Shown here piece after piece: positions 1 through 8,321 of a DNA stretch of 58,821 nucleotides. Positions within the stretch are counted from its first letter, which is position 1. Each line of letters opens with the position of its first letter. The stretch comes from Limosilactobacillus pontis DSM 8475. GTDB lineage: Bacteria > Bacillota > Bacilli > Lactobacillales > Lactobacillaceae. The notes beneath the pieces were generated by a model, which searched no databases, was not told where the DNA came from, and saw nothing but the letters and a program-made list of their open reading frames with translations. Made by a program: the position numbers and the translations under genes. Location of the stretch: NCBI RefSeq assembly GCF_001435345.1, contig NZ_AZGO01000003.1:1-58821 (forward strand), given 5' to 3'.

Positions 1-53
1 TTGATGGGTTTTTCTGTCCACTTAAATGTTCAACTTAAATTTTACAATCTGCC
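1..53 (-). mobile_element. Terminal end of an IS30-like element (truncated by the window edge)
   Basis: Positions 28-53 match the inverse of positions 58594-58619 at 21 of 26 bases, and the latter lie just outside the stop codon of an IS30 transposase. This is the degree of similarity expected between the left and right inverted repeats of one IS30-family element. The body of the element would continue to the left of the window with its transposase on the minus strand, the same orientation as the copy at the right edge. The first 27 bases are then internal to the element. The identity of the element is inferred from this match only. Confidence 0.6.
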
Positions 54-98
54 ATTATGATAGATGCTCCTTTTTATTAATCGTAATGATTACTATTT
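53..98 (-). promoter_or_regulatory. Zur/Fur-like box and start of a gene cut off by the IS
   Basis: Positions 81-95 read TCGTAATGATTACTA, a 7-1-7 inverted repeat with one mismatch to the Gram-positive Zur/Fur family consensus. On the minus strand it is followed by an AAAAAGGAG ribosome binding site (67-75) and an ATG at 55-53 whose last base is already the IS terminus. A metal-regulated minus-strand gene probably began here and lost everything after its start codon to the insertion. The spacing of 11 bases from GGAG to ATG is slightly long. Which metal regulator binds is not decidable from the box. Confidence 0.45.
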
Positions 99-152
99 AG
101 AAATCGACTAATATATTAAGCGTTTGGAGGAGAAAAGACAAGTCCTAATTTT

Positions 153-184
153 AAAAAAACCGCGTTACCGAATGGCAAACGCGG
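153..184 (-). terminator. Rho-independent terminator
   Basis: Stem CCGCGTT/AACGCGG (160-166 with 178-184) followed on the minus strand by seven T. It ends the transcript coming from the candidate RNA at 153-406 or from the dehydrogenase gene upstream. Confidence 0.8.
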
Positions 185-406
185 AAAGAAGGTTAGTAAC
201 CTAGGTAGTAGGGGGAATCGGGACCCTGAACCTGCGTAATGTAGTGATCGAAGTAGGGGAGCGTATAGTCGACGTAATCGTAGTCACTAGGCAGGGCCAG
301 GTGACATAAACTGATTAAGGAGTTTTCGGCTAGCAGAAGGGGACTGGTGCCGTCGGATGAAAACTCCTTTGCGGGCCCTAGCGCAGGCGTTAACCCGTGG
401 TAAGAA
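153..406 (-). ncRNA. Candidate small RNA or structured 3' UTR
   Basis: This 250-base interval lies between the dehydrogenase stop (496) and a good terminator (153-184) and holds no convincing gene. A promoter-like TTCACG-17-TATAAT is present on the minus strand at 413-441. Inside are a hairpin with perfect 11-base arms (AAGGAGTTTTC at 317-327, GAAAACTCCTT at 359-369) and a TAGTGA/TCACTA pairing. An 88-codon open frame (193-459, GTG start) exists but has no ribosome binding site and would start upstream of the proposed transcript. I do not recognise a known RNA family. Confidence 0.3.
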
Positions 407-412
407 CAGTCC

Positions 413-441
413 ATTATAGCTGTTAGGGAGTTCCACGTGAA
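413..441 (-). promoter_or_regulatory. Promoter-like element before the candidate small RNA
   Basis: On the minus strand: -35 TTCACG (436-441), 17-base spacer, -10 TATAAT (413-418). The -10 is perfect, the -35 matches 4 of 6 positions. Confidence 0.4.
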
Positions 442-495
442 ACTAAAATACCCCGTCACGCTAATGTGGCGCCACGGAAAAGTTTGAAGTTGTGT

Positions 496-1362
496 TTAGT
501 GCCACCACAGCTTGATCAGGGCTTGAGTACCATCATTGCCGAGGCCCCGGTCGTCGACGAGTTCTCCGTAGAGCCGCTTGGCCTCGCTGGTGGCCGGGAG
601 GTTAAGTCCCATTGCATCCGCCTCATCCAGGGCGATCCGGAGGCCCTTCAGAAAGTGCTTAGCAAAGAAGCCCGGGGTGTAGTCACCCTTAAGAATCCGT
701 GGACCATAGGAGCCGAGACTGAAGTTTTCCGCGGCTCCGCCCTGCAGGGTTGCGATGACCTGCTTCAGGTCGAGGTGGGCGGCTTTAGCGTAAACCAGTG
801 CTTCGGTCAGGCCGGTCATCATGCCAGCAATCATGATTTGGTTGGCCATCTTAGTGTGTTGGCCGCTGCCAGCGGGGCCGTAATAACTAACTGTCTTGCT
901 GAACTGGTCAAAGAGGGAACGCAGGTGGTTGAGATCGGCAGCGTCACCGCCGACCATCACCGTCAGTGTCCCGTTTTTGGCGCCAATGTCATCCCCAGAG
1001 ACCGGGGCGTCGAGGACGTGGACGCCGCGCTTGGCCCCAACGGCGTTGATCTGTTGGGCGAGGGACGGTTTACTGGTTGTCATGTCGACCAGGTACTGGC
1101 CAGTGGTGGCGTTAGCTAGGATGCCATCATAGCCAAAGTAGACCTGCTCGACGTCCTGCGGAAAACCAACCATTGTGAAGATGACGTCGGCCTGTTGGGT
1201 GAGCGCGGCCGGGGAGTCAGCCCACTGGGCCCCGTTGTCGAGGACTGCCTGGGCATGGGCCTTAGTCCGGTTGTAGACGACGACCGGGTTACCATGCTTT
1301 AGGAGGTTGTTAATGATTCCAGTTCCCATGACGCCGGTGCCGATAAAACCAATTTTGTTCAT
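496..1362 (-). CDS. NAD(P)-dependent oxidoreductase, 3-hydroxyisobutyrate dehydrogenase family
   Basis: A 288-residue beta-hydroxyacid dehydrogenase. The N-terminal Rossmann fold has the dinucleotide motif GFIGTGVMG at residues 5-13. The substrate-binding signature DAPVSG is at 118-123 and the family's catalytic lysine is K171 in GSGQHTKMANQ. The C-terminal part is the all-helical domain of the family. It should reduce or oxidise a small 2- or 3-hydroxy acid in the cytoplasm; the exact substrate (3-hydroxyisobutyrate, tartronate semialdehyde or other) cannot be told from sequence. AAAGGAAG lies nine bases before the ATG. The gene stands alone on the minus strand, divergent from a small membrane protein. 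Confidence 0.9.
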   Translation of the reverse strand: MNKIGFIGTGVMGTGIINNLLKHGNPVVVYNRTKAHAQAVLDNGAQWADSPAALTQQADVIFTMVGFPQDVEQVYFGYDGILANATTGQYLVDMTTSKPSLAQQINAVGAKRGVHVLDAPVSGDDIGAKNGTLTVMVGGDAADLNHLRSLFDQFSKTVSYYGPAGSGQHTKMANQIMIAGMMTGLTEALVYAKAAHLDLKQVIATLQGGAAENFSLGSYGPRILKGDYTPGFFAKHFLKGLRIALDEADAMGLNLPATSEAKRLYGELVDDRGLGNDGTQALIKLWWH

Positions 1363-1428
1363 AATACATCGCTTCCTTTTCTTTCATTATAGCGGAAATT
1401 CCACGCTGGCGGTAAGGGCGGCTTGTGA

Positions 1429-1434
1429 TATAAT
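1429..1434 (+). promoter_or_regulatory. Extended -10 promoter of the small membrane protein
   Basis: TGTGATATAAT contains an extended -10 (TG at 1426-1427, TATAAT at 1429-1434) 32 bases before the GTG start at 1466. No clear -35 is needed or seen. Confidence 0.55.
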
Positions 1435-1465
1435 CAACCTTAAAACTGGGAAAGGAAGCAATCTT

Positions 1466-1660
1466 GTGAAGAGCTTTTTCAAAAACCAACGGCTGACGGC
1501 GGGGGTGGCCTTGGTAAGTCTCGTTTTGCTGGTCATCACCGCCCTGCCGAGTCTCCACACTCCCAAGTGGCTCCAGATCATCATCCTGGTGGTCTTTCTA
1601 GTCTGCGCGGTCGTGTTTACGGTCTCGTCCGGACTGGATCGGTACCGAAATCATCAATGA
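1466..1660 (+). CDS. Small two-helix membrane protein of unknown function
   Basis: A 64-residue protein beginning MKSFFKNQRL at a GTG start. The ribosome binding site GGAAAGGAAG sits six bases upstream and an extended -10 promoter lies just before it, so the longer open frame starting at 1307 is not needed. Residues about 10-27 and 33-52 are hydrophobic and separated by a short proline-containing turn, giving two membrane helices; the tail is charged (GLDRYRNHQ). I do not recognise a family. It is followed directly by a terminator and so is monocistronic. Confidence 0.7.
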   Translation: MKSFFKNQRLTAGVALVSLVLLVITALPSLHTPKWLQIIILVVFLVCAVVFTVSSGLDRYRNHQ

Positions 1661-1664
1661 AAAT

Positions 1665-1708
1665 AACGGCTCCTGGCCGCCTCATTGGCAGTCAGAAGCC
1701 GTTGTTTC
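1665..1708. terminator. Bidirectional terminator
   Basis: AACGGCT (1665-1671) pairs with AGCCGTT (1697-1703), with further imperfect pairing inside (CCTGGCC/GGCAGTCAG). It separates the small membrane protein from the convergent asparaginase gene. Confidence 0.65.
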
Positions 1709-1709
1709 G

Positions 1710-2702
1710 TTAATCGAGGGTGACCTCGCCCGCCACGTCGGTCGCAAAGAAATTGGCGATGGCCTGGACATTCATTCCTTGACCCAGCCCCCACATCAGT
1801 TTGGTGATCGCGCTTTCCGAGGTCATATCATGGGCACTGATTGCGCCCTCCACCAAGGCCTGACGTCCGACCTCGTACTTGGTCAAGTCACTGCGTTCGT
1901 AGAGACACTGGCTGGTGGCGACGACTGGGATGCCCTGCTTGATCAGCTCACCAACTGCGGCGGCAATGTTGCGGCGGATGTAGGTCATCCCGCCGAGTCC
2001 ATAGGCTTCGATGACGATACCATGACAGTCGTGTTTGGCCAGGGCCCGGAGCAGGCGGGGGTCGAAACCAGGGAAGAGCTTAAACAGGAAGACATTGGTG
2101 TCAATCTTGGTGTTCAGGACACATTGCTCATCGGTCCGTGGGCGCTTTGTTTTGATGGTAAAACCGTCGGAGGTCACTTCGGCCACGGGTGGAACGTTGA
2201 CGCTCTCAAAGGCATCGAAGGCGGTTGTCCGCACCTTGACGCTCCGGCAGCCCCGCATAATCTTCCGGTTGAAGGCCAGGTAGATGTTTGGCTGGAGGCT
2301 GGCGGCCGCCTCAAAGGCCAGCTGGAGGTTATCAGGGGCGTCACTCAGGATGACGTTCATCGGTACCTGACTCCCGGTGAAGACGACCGGGATATTGATG
2401 TGCTGGAGCATGAAGGTCATCATTGAGGCGGTGTAGGCCATCGTGTCTGTTCCATGTGAAACAACGATCCCGTCGTAGTCGTTCCGGTTCCGGTAGATGG
2501 CCTCGGCGATAATCTTCCATTCCTCGGGCTGGATGTTGGAGGAATCCAGCTGGAGGATGTCCTTAACAGTGACGTCATAGGGGACACTGCCGAGGGCCTG
2601 AATGAGCTGCTCACCACTCTCACCGGGGACGAGGCCCTGGTCGGAAACCACTGAGGCAATCGTGCCCCCAGTGGAGAGCAATAGTATTTTCTTTTGTGCC
2701 AT
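1710..2702 (-). CDS. ansA: L-asparaginase, type I (cytoplasmic)
   Basis: A 330-residue asparaginase that hydrolyses L-asparagine to aspartate and ammonia. The first catalytic threonine is in TGGTIA (residues 11-16) and the second in HGTDTM (83-88), both family signatures. There is no signal peptide, which fits the type I cytoplasmic enzyme. Length is normal. GGGTG precedes the ATG. The product works against the asparagine synthetase encoded 5 kb away (asnA), so the two together set the internal asparagine/aspartate balance. The gene is monocistronic on the minus strand. Confidence 0.93.
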   Translation of the reverse strand: MAQKKILLLSTGGTIASVVSDQGLVPGESGEQLIQALGSVPYDVTVKDILQLDSSNIQPEEWKIIAEAIYRNRNDYDGIVVSHGTDTMAYTASMMTFMLQHINIPVVFTGSQVPMNVILSDAPDNLQLAFEAAASLQPNIYLAFNRKIMRGCRSVKVRTTAFDAFESVNVPPVAEVTSDGFTIKTKRPRTDEQCVLNTKIDTNVFLFKLFPGFDPRLLRALAKHDCHGIVIEAYGLGGMTYIRRNIAAAVGELIKQGIPVVATSQCLYERSDLTKYEVGRQALVEGAISAHDMTSESAITKLMWGLGQGMNVQAIANFFATDVAGEVTLD

Positions 2703-2857
2703 GTTAAATCACCCGTTTTTGGTAAATATTGTAAGTGGCGGGCCGCCGAAAGGCAAGATCTCACTGGTGCGAATTTTGCCCGACGTGTTGTCAAAGGAAA
2801 CCACAGCACCTAAAATAAATGTAAACGATTCATTGCATGAAATAAGGAGTGATCAGG

Positions 2858-3352
2858 ATGCCAATGGGAACGTATCAACAGTTTAAGGACGAACTAAAGA
2901 AGCTGGAAATTGACGACTATGACGTGGTTGACCACCCGGCGGCCCACACCACTGAGGAGGCTGACAAGTACATCGCTGGTCGTGAGGGAGTTCGGACCAA
3001 GACGATGTTTCTGAAGGGGAAGAAAAAGAAGTTCTACATGGTGATCATGGATGACAAGAAGCGGATGGACTTCCACGAGTTCCAGGACTTGACTGGGGCT
3101 AAGCGAGTCTCGATGGCGCGGCCCGAAGACCTGGCGGAACAGCTGGGCCTGGCGCCCGGGATTGTTTCCCCGTTTGGCCTTCTAAATAATACTGACCATA
3201 ACGTCCAGGTCTACTTTGATAAGGACATCGTCGACGAGCCAATTCAGACCTTCCACCCGAACGAAAATACTCACACGATCTTCATCAAGACACCGGACCT
3301 CTTCAAGTTCCTGAAGGAAGAGGGATACGAGCCGGAAATCATTGATCTGTAA
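2858..3352 (+). CDS. YbaK/ProX-type aminoacyl-tRNA deacylase
   Basis: A 164-residue protein of the YbaK/ProX fold, freestanding relatives of the ProRS editing domain that hydrolyse mischarged tRNA. The family's substrate-pocket pattern is visible: a VVDHPAAHTTEEAD segment near the N-terminus, KTMFLKGKKKKFYMVIMDDKK, and the glycine-rich loop GIVSPFGLLNN near residue 110. The start chosen is the ATG at 2858, eight bases after AAGGAG; an in-frame GTG at 2849 overlaps that ribosome binding site and is unlikely. Which mischarged tRNA it clears (Ala-, Cys- or other tRNA-Pro) is not visible. Confidence 0.85.
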   Translation: MPMGTYQQFKDELKKLEIDDYDVVDHPAAHTTEEADKYIAGREGVRTKTMFLKGKKKKFYMVIMDDKKRMDFHEFQDLTGAKRVSMARPEDLAEQLGLAPGIVSPFGLLNNTDHNVQVYFDKDIVDEPIQTFHPNENTHTIFIKTPDLFKFLKEEGYEPEIIDL

Positions 3353-3357
3353 ATAGA

Positions 3358-3393
3358 AACTCGCTCAGCCAAAATGACTGAGCGAGTTTTTTT
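3358..3393. terminator. Bidirectional terminator
   Basis: AACTCGCTCAG pairs perfectly with CTGAGCGAGTT around a nine-base loop and is followed by T7 on the plus strand. It ends the deacylase gene and serves the convergent PepSY gene. Confidence 0.9.
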
Positions 3394-3399
3394 ATCTAA

Positions 3400-3960
3400 T
3401 TAGTGATCGACATTGCTGCTGATGATGTCTTGATTGAGGGCGTTAATCTTGACCTCGGTGGTCTGGCTGCTGTCAACCACTTCGACCTCCCAGATCTGCT
3501 TGCCTTCGTCATTCTCCAGGGTCCACTTCTGACCCTGACCCTGCTTAGCTTCCTTTTCCGCCAGCTTGTTAGCGGTCTTTCGGCTGATGGTCTTCTTCAG
3601 GTCCAGGGCGGAGTTGCCGTCGTCCTTATCGAGTTTGTTGGAATGGCTCCAGGTGATCTTCCCGGTCTTGGCATTGATTGCTGCGGTGTGCTCCTGCTCC
3701 TTATCGAACCCGTCGATCTGGTATTGGTAGCGGTTGCCCTTCGGTTCCAGGGTGATCTCTGAGATTTTAGCGTTCTTGAACTCCTTTTGGAACTTCTTGA
3801 CGGCCTGCTTTTGGCTGATCTTGATGTCCTGGGTCTTGGCTTGGGCAGCGTTAACCGTTGGACTCGTGGCCAGGCTGACCCCACCGATGGCACTGGTGGT
3901 CAGAACGGTCACGGCCATCAGACGCACGAGGCGGGACTTCAGTGAATGTTGTTTTGTCAT
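3400..3960 (-). CDS. Secreted PepSY-domain protein
   Basis: A 186-residue exported protein. Residues 1-41 form a signal peptide: basic start, hydrophobic core LMAVTVLTTSAIGGVSLA, and AxA sites VNA/AQA around 37-41. The mature part has two PepSY repeats, roughly residues 48-110 and 120-183, each with the helix then strand pattern (KAVKKFQKEF, then YQYQIDGFDKEQEHTAAINAKTG and WEVEVVDSSQTTEVKINA). PepSY domains are thought to inhibit or regulate extracytoplasmic proteases. No partner protease is adjacent. No lipobox cysteine is present, so the protein is released or held by other means. Confidence 0.88.
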   Translation of the reverse strand: MTKQHSLKSRLVRLMAVTVLTTSAIGGVSLATSPTVNAAQAKTQDIKISQKQAVKKFQKEFKNAKISEITLEPKGNRYQYQIDGFDKEQEHTAAINAKTGKITWSHSNKLDKDDGNSALDLKKTISRKTANKLAEKEAKQGQGQKWTLENDEGKQIWEVEVVDSSQTTEVKINALNQDIISSNVDH

Positions 3961-4073
3961 GTATAAACCTCCTGTGAGTTGTTCGTGTTCTTTAATACTA
4001 ATTATAGCAGAAATATAACGAATTTAATGCAATCGGGTGGTTAAGAATCATGTAAGAAAAGGATAAGGAATAA

Positions 4074-5372
4074 CTAAATAATAAGGATTTCATGCTGCTT
4101 CGGTTTCTTAGAAATGAGCTTAATGGCGCTAGCCTCCGTTAGAAAAGTGATGGCACGCCGTGTTTTGGCCATCGCAATTCCTTTCCTTTTATTTTTTTCA
4201 ATTATTTCATTATCTTTGATTCCTAGTGAAGACTGGTATGAAAAGAGCTTAGACTGAGCCAAGTAGTATAAAACTTGGCCAACCAACTTGGCGGAGATAT
4301 GTTTGGGAAAAGTCGTTTGATTTTGTGTGACCCAATCCTGAATCATCCCCTGGGCATCATCCAGCTCATCCTTTAACTGACGCAGGGTGATTAGGTTTTC
4401 CTGCTGCTGGCTAACGAGAATAGCGAGCAAGGACTGGATAAACAATGTCAGGTCGGCGTAGTTGTCGGCATTATCAGCTTCGATAAAATCCCGATAATAC
4501 TGCTGAACGTGTGCATGGAAGGCGGTTGCGACCGAGAAACCAGTAAAGCGATCAAACTTACTAGAAAGATAGGACGAGAGGAGGTAACGTCCCATTCGCC
4601 CGTTACCATCGAGGAAGGGGTGAGTATTCTCAAAGAAAAAGTGGGTAATCAGGGCTTTAAACAATGCAGGCATGTGATCGTCGTTCATGAATTCAATCAA
4701 GGCGGTTAACGCATGCTGAATTTTATCTTCACTGGCGGGTGGACGGTGGACGCCCTTGGTTGCTGAGCCAATGGTTAGGACCTCACCATTAGGCAGCCGG
4801 TCACGGAAGATTTCTCCATTAGGTAGGCGATCTGGGGTAATCTCGCCCTTTAGAAGGGTATCATAAATCTTTCGAAAATCCTGCAGAGTGTTGATCTGGA
4901 TTGGCTTACCATATTGAGTCTGTTGGTATAGTTTGATCGTTGATCCCAGGCGGCGTTTCGATACGCTATTCTTCCGATTGGCATTGAGGTTGTTTTCCTG
5001 AATTACCGTTCCAATTTCGATCTTACTAGTCTTAACCCCCTCGATTTCATTGGTGTAAAAGATTTCTGATACTAATAGTGAGTTTAGAAACTGACTAATG
5101 GCGATAGAGGGCAGGTGGCTTGCGATCTCCTCAATATGTTTAGAGTTCATTCGAAATTGCTCGGCAAGGCTTAAAATCTCCGGAAGGGGGAGGAAAAAGA
5201 TCGGGTATTTGCTTGTTTGCTGCTCACTTCGGTAACTCAGCAGGGGGAAGAGGGGCGCTTTTTGGACGGTATAGGCGTTTAAGCGATGCTGATACTCATT
5301 TTCGGTGATAACTTTAGGGTCATCATTGCTCTGAACGATATATTTAAACTTTGATAGGGAAAAATACTTCAT
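4074..5372 (-). CDS. Fic family protein (AMP transferase-type), class II
   Basis: A 432-residue Fic-domain protein. The active-site loop HPFLDGNGRMGR is complete at residues 251-262, and the inhibitory helix motif T-x-x-x-E-G is present at 107-112 (TNEIEG), N-terminal to the Fic core, which makes it a class II, self-inhibited enzyme. It should transfer AMP from ATP to a protein side chain. A C-terminal region after residue 330 probably forms a winged helix. Odd: the loop before the flap carries a direct repeat, DRLPNGEIFR then DRLPNGEVLT (181-200), where the family normally has one copy. The 5' region holds a cluster of palindromes. No antitoxin gene is adjacent. Confidence 0.9.
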   Translation of the reverse strand: MKYFSLSKFKYIVQSNDDPKVITENEYQHRLNAYTVQKAPLFPLLSYRSEQQTSKYPIFFLPLPEILSLAEQFRMNSKHIEEIASHLPSIAISQFLNSLLVSEIFYTNEIEGVKTSKIEIGTVIQENNLNANRKNSVSKRRLGSTIKLYQQTQYGKPIQINTLQDFRKIYDTLLKGEITPDRLPNGEIFRDRLPNGEVLTIGSATKGVHRPPASEDKIQHALTALIEFMNDDHMPALFKALITHFFFENTHPFLDGNGRMGRYLLSSYLSSKFDRFTGFSVATAFHAHVQQYYRDFIEADNADNYADLTLFIQSLLAILVSQQQENLITLRQLKDELDDAQGMIQDWVTQNQTTFPKHISAKLVGQVLYYLAQSKLFSYQSSLGIKDNEIIEKNKRKGIAMAKTRRAITFLTEASAIKLISKKPKQHEILII

Positions 5373-5442
5373 CTCTATTCCTCCAATTCTTACTATTTAC
5401 CAAGTATTATATCATTGCTCAGAATGCATATTCTTTGAAAAC

Positions 5443-5560
5443 GCGATTTTAAGCCGATAGGTATCATGAAAGTAACGCTAAAATCGCTAAAACCGTATTT
5501 TGGGGTAAATAGATAGCATTAAAATGATATGAAAATTGCGAAAATCGAGATTTTGCGAAA
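5443..5560. repeat. AT-rich palindrome cluster upstream of the Fic gene
   Basis: GCGATTTTA (5443-5451) and TAAAATCGC (5479-5487) are inverted copies. A second, imperfect dyad lies at 5536-5560 with arms GCGAAAATC and GATTTTGCG. They sit 70-190 bases upstream of the Fic start at 5372, where operator sites would lie. A similar arrangement with a different half-site precedes the Fic remnant at 17990. Confidence 0.55.
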
Positions 5561-5574
5561 TATTTAAAGATAAA

Positions 5575-5612
5575 ATCCCTGCAAAACACTATTTTCAGCA
5601 TTTTGCGGGGAT
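5575..5612 (-). terminator. Terminator of the asnA-asnS operon
   Basis: On the minus strand ATCCCCGCAAAA pairs with TTTTGCAGGGAT (one mismatch) and is followed by TTTATC. It lies 32 bases after the asnS stop. Confidence 0.7.
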
Positions 5613-5644
5613 TAGTTATTCAACGGATTTATTAAATTTAATCA

Positions 5645-6943
5645 TTATGGGCGCAGGCGGTTGAGCATCCGTGGGAACGGAATGTTCTCCCGGATGTGGT
5701 CCTGCAGGGTGATCCAAGACAGGAACCGTTCCAGTCCCATTCCGAAACCGGAGTGCGGTACGGAACCGTACTTGCGCAGGTCGTCGTACCAGCCGTAGTC
5801 TTCCTTATTCAGGCCGTTCTCTTCCAGCTTGTTGGTGATGTATTCGTAGTCGTAGGAACGTTCGGAACCACCGATGATCTCACCATAACCCTCTGGTGCC
5901 AGAAGGTCGGCACAGATGACTTCGCGGTCATCCTCGGGGTTGGTTGGCATGTAGAAGGCCTTGATTGCCCGTGGGTAGTTCATGATGAAGACCGGCTTGT
6001 TGAATTGGTCGGCCAGGTAGGCTTCCTCTGGCGAACCGAAGTCGTCACCGTACTTGGAATCGAAGCCGCCTTCCTGGAGCATCTCGATGGCCTTCTTGTA
6101 GGTGATCCGTGGGTATGGCAGTTCGGTGAATGGCTTCAGGCTCTCCACGGAACGACCAACCATTTCCAGCTCGGTGGCACAGTGGTCAATCAGGTCTTGG
6201 ACCAGGTAAGCAACGTATTGTTCCTGAATCTTCAGGCTTTCGTCCTGGTGCATCCAGGCCATTTCTGGCTCGATCATCCAGAATTCGGTCATGTGCCGGC
6301 GGGTCTTGGACTTTTCGGCCCGGAAGGTAGGGCCCATCGTGTAAACCCGACCGAGGGCCATGGCCCCGGCTTCGGCATAGAGCTGACCAGATTGGGACAG
6401 GTAGGCGTCGTCATCGAAGTACTTCACGTCGAAGAGTTCCGTCGTCCCTTCCGGTGCACTGGCCGTCAGTTCAGGGGCGTCGAACTGGGTGAAACCGTGC
6501 TTATCAAAGAATTCCATCGTGGCCAGCTTGACCCGGCTGCGGATCCGCATGAGTGCCCACGGTTTGCGGGAACGCAGCCAGAGATGACGGTGGTCGAGCA
6601 GGAAGCCGATCCCGTGTTCCTTGTTCCCAATCGGGTAGTCCTCACTGGCGCCGACGACTTCGATGTCCTTGATGTGGATTTCGTAGCCAAACTTGGACCG
6701 CTTGTCCTCGGCAATCTCACCGGTGACGTAGAAGCTGGTTTCCTGGTGCAGGTCGTGCTTGGCCAGGTCGAAGGTTGCTTCATCGACGTCGGCCTTTCGA
6801 ATGATTCCCTGGAAGAAGCCGGTACCGTCCCGCAGTTGCAGGAAGGCGATCTTACCACTGGACCGCTTGTCCGTCAGCCAGACACCGATCTTGACGGTTT
6901 CGCCAACATGTTTAGGTGATTCACTAATCGTAATTGTTTCCAC
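5645..6943 (-). CDS. asnS: Asparaginyl-tRNA synthetase
   Basis: A class IIb aminoacyl-tRNA synthetase of 432 residues that charges tRNA-Asn. The N-terminal OB fold binds the anticodon ([17 protein letters not shown]). The catalytic domain shows motif 2 ([21 protein letters not shown]) and motif 3 ([13 protein letters not shown]) near the C-terminus. The start taken is GTG at 6943, eleven bases after GGGAG; a TTG at 6961 in frame has AGG directly abutting it and is less likely. The 432-residue length agrees with the family. It is the second gene of an operon with asnA, 30 bases behind it, both under the Asn T-box at 8026-8300. Confidence 0.95.
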   Translation of the reverse strand: METITISESPKHVGETVKIGVWLTDKRSSGKIAFLQLRDGTGFFQGIIRKADVDEATFDLAKHDLHQETSFYVTGEIAEDKRSKFGYEIHIKDIEVVGASEDYPIGNKEHGIGFLLDHRHLWLRSRKPWALMRIRSRVKLATMEFFDKHGFTQFDAPELTASAPEGTTELFDVKYFDDDAYLSQSGQLYAEAGAMALGRVYTMGPTFRAEKSKTRRHMTEFWMIEPEMAWMHQDESLKIQEQYVAYLVQDLIDHCATELEMVGRSVESLKPFTELPYPRITYKKAIEMLQEGGFDSKYGDDFGSPEEAYLADQFNKPVFIMNYPRAIKAFYMPTNPEDDREVICADLLAPEGYGEIIGGSERSYDYEYITNKLEENGLNKEDYGWYDDLRKYGSVPHSGFGMGLERFLSWITLQDHIRENIPFPRMLNRLRP

Positions 6944-6973
6944 TGTTGAATACTCTCCCAACCTAATTTATTT

Positions 6974-7984
6974 TTACAGAATTTGAATGTGTGCTGTTTC
7001 GCACTTCTTCAGCATCTCTGCTGGCCAAACACTGGCCTGCACTTCGCCGACGTGGGCCTTACCCAAGAGGAGCATGCAGAGCCGGGATTGACCGATTCCT
7101 CCACCAATTGTATATGGTAATTCGCCGTTGAGCAACATTTTATGGAACGGCAGCTTGGCCCGGTCTTCAGCGCCGGCCTTCTTCAGCTGTTCACGCATTG
7201 ATTCTTCGCTGACCCGGATCCCCATGCTGGAGATTTCCAGCTTGCACTGGAGTGGCTCGTACCAGAAGATGATATCACCGTTGAGTTGCCAGTCATCGTA
7301 GTCGGGTGCCCGGCCATCGTGCGGCTTACCAGAGCGCTTGAGCTTGTCCCCGATCTTCATGATGAAGACGGCGCCCATCTCCTTGGCGATCTTGTCCTCA
7401 CGCTCCATCGGCGTCAGGTCTGGCCAGCGGTCTTCCAGCTCCTGGGTGGTGATGAAGTGAATATCGTCAGGCAACTGGTAAACAGCGTCCGGGTAGAGCT
7501 CCCAGAGTTCGCGTTCGATCCGCTTGATAACCTTGAAGATCTGACGAACGGTGGCCTTCAGCGTGGTTTCGGTCCGTTCCTCCTTGGCGATGATCTTCTC
7601 CCAGTCCCACTGGTCAACGTAGATGGAGTGGAAGTTGTCGACGTCCTCGTCCTTGCGAATGGCGTTCATGTTGGTGTAGAGGCCTTCGTGCATGCCGAAG
7701 CCGTACTTCTTAAGGGCCATCCGCTTCCACTTAGCGAGGGAGTGAACGACCTCAATCGTCTCGCCAGGTAGTGACTGCATGGTGAAGGAAACCGGTTTTT
7801 CGACCCCGTTCAGGTTATCGTTGAGCCCGGTACCCTTCTCAACAAACATTGGGGCCGACATCCGCTGGAGGTGCAGCTCATGACCGAATTCATCCTGGAA
7901 GTTCTCACGGATAAAGCGGATGGCTGCTTCGGTATCACGGATTGACAGCTTGGGATCGTAGTTCTTTGGAATAATTAAACTCAT
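6974..7984 (-). CDS. asnA: Aspartate--ammonia ligase (asparagine synthetase A)
   Basis: A 336-residue enzyme that makes asparagine from aspartate and ammonia with ATP. It has the class II synthetase-like fold; typical segments are [11 protein letters not shown], the YHF-like region around residues 120-170, and [23 protein letters not shown] near the C-terminus. The start is the ATG at 7984, eight bases after AAAGGAG; an upstream GTG at 7993 overlaps the spacer. It is the first gene of the asnA-asnS operon. The T-box with an AAC specifier means both synthesis and charging of asparagine rise when tRNA-Asn is uncharged. Confidence 0.95.
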   Translation of the reverse strand: MSLIIPKNYDPKLSIRDTEAAIRFIRENFQDEFGHELHLQRMSAPMFVEKGTGLNDNLNGVEKPVSFTMQSLPGETIEVVHSLAKWKRMALKKYGFGMHEGLYTNMNAIRKDEDVDNFHSIYVDQWDWEKIIAKEERTETTLKATVRQIFKVIKRIERELWELYPDAVYQLPDDIHFITTQELEDRWPDLTPMEREDKIAKEMGAVFIMKIGDKLKRSGKPHDGRAPDYDDWQLNGDIIFWYEPLQCKLEISSMGIRVSEESMREQLKKAGAEDRAKLPFHKMLLNGELPYTIGGGIGQSRLCMLLLGKAHVGEVQASVWPAEMLKKCETAHIQIL

Positions 7985-8025
7985 AAATAACACTCCTTTA
8001 ATCAGAATCGGTATTTAGGAGCGAA

Positions 8026-8300
8026 TAAAAAAGCCCTTCGTCCCCATCAACTAAGGGACGAAAGGCTTTATTCCGCGGTACCACCCAAGTTGTCCGAGTG
8101 AAAACTCAGACCACTCTTTTCGAACACGAACATGTTCTACCGGCGAGGTAACGTACCGGGGACGACTGAGCCTACTCTGGTCGGGACCATTTAGGTCAGC
8201 GGCATTGCGAGAAAGTGTTTTTCAATCGTCCAGGGTCGGCCGGCTTCCCACTACCGCTGGCTCACTTGACGAATGCGGCGATTTACTCTTCTTTCTCATC
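8026..8300 (-). promoter_or_regulatory. T-box leader, tRNA-Asn responsive
   Basis: The minus strand carries the T-box core TGGTACCGCGG (8073-8083) and a terminator hairpin (GCCTTTCGTCCC with GGGACGAAGGGC, then T6, ending near 8026). Stem I closes by GAGAAAG (8291-8297) with CTTTCTC (8209-8215). The specifier position directly before the 3' strand reads AAC followed by A (8217-8219), the Asn codon. The leader therefore senses uncharged tRNA-Asn and reads through into asnA-asnS. Confidence 0.93.
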
Positions 8301-8321
8301 GCTTTTAAAATCTTTAATGAT

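Noticed and set aside
193-459. 88-codon open frame on the minus strand
   Set aside because: GTG start without ribosome site, no recognisable family, and a promoter-like element lies inside it. Treated as part of a possible small RNA instead.
466-1119. Long plus-strand open frame opposite the dehydrogenase gene
   Set aside because: It is antisense to a well-conserved gene with all family motifs; GC-rich third positions create such frames.
5696-6919. 407-codon open frame opposite asnS
   Set aside because: Antisense shadow of a conserved synthetase; no start site signals.
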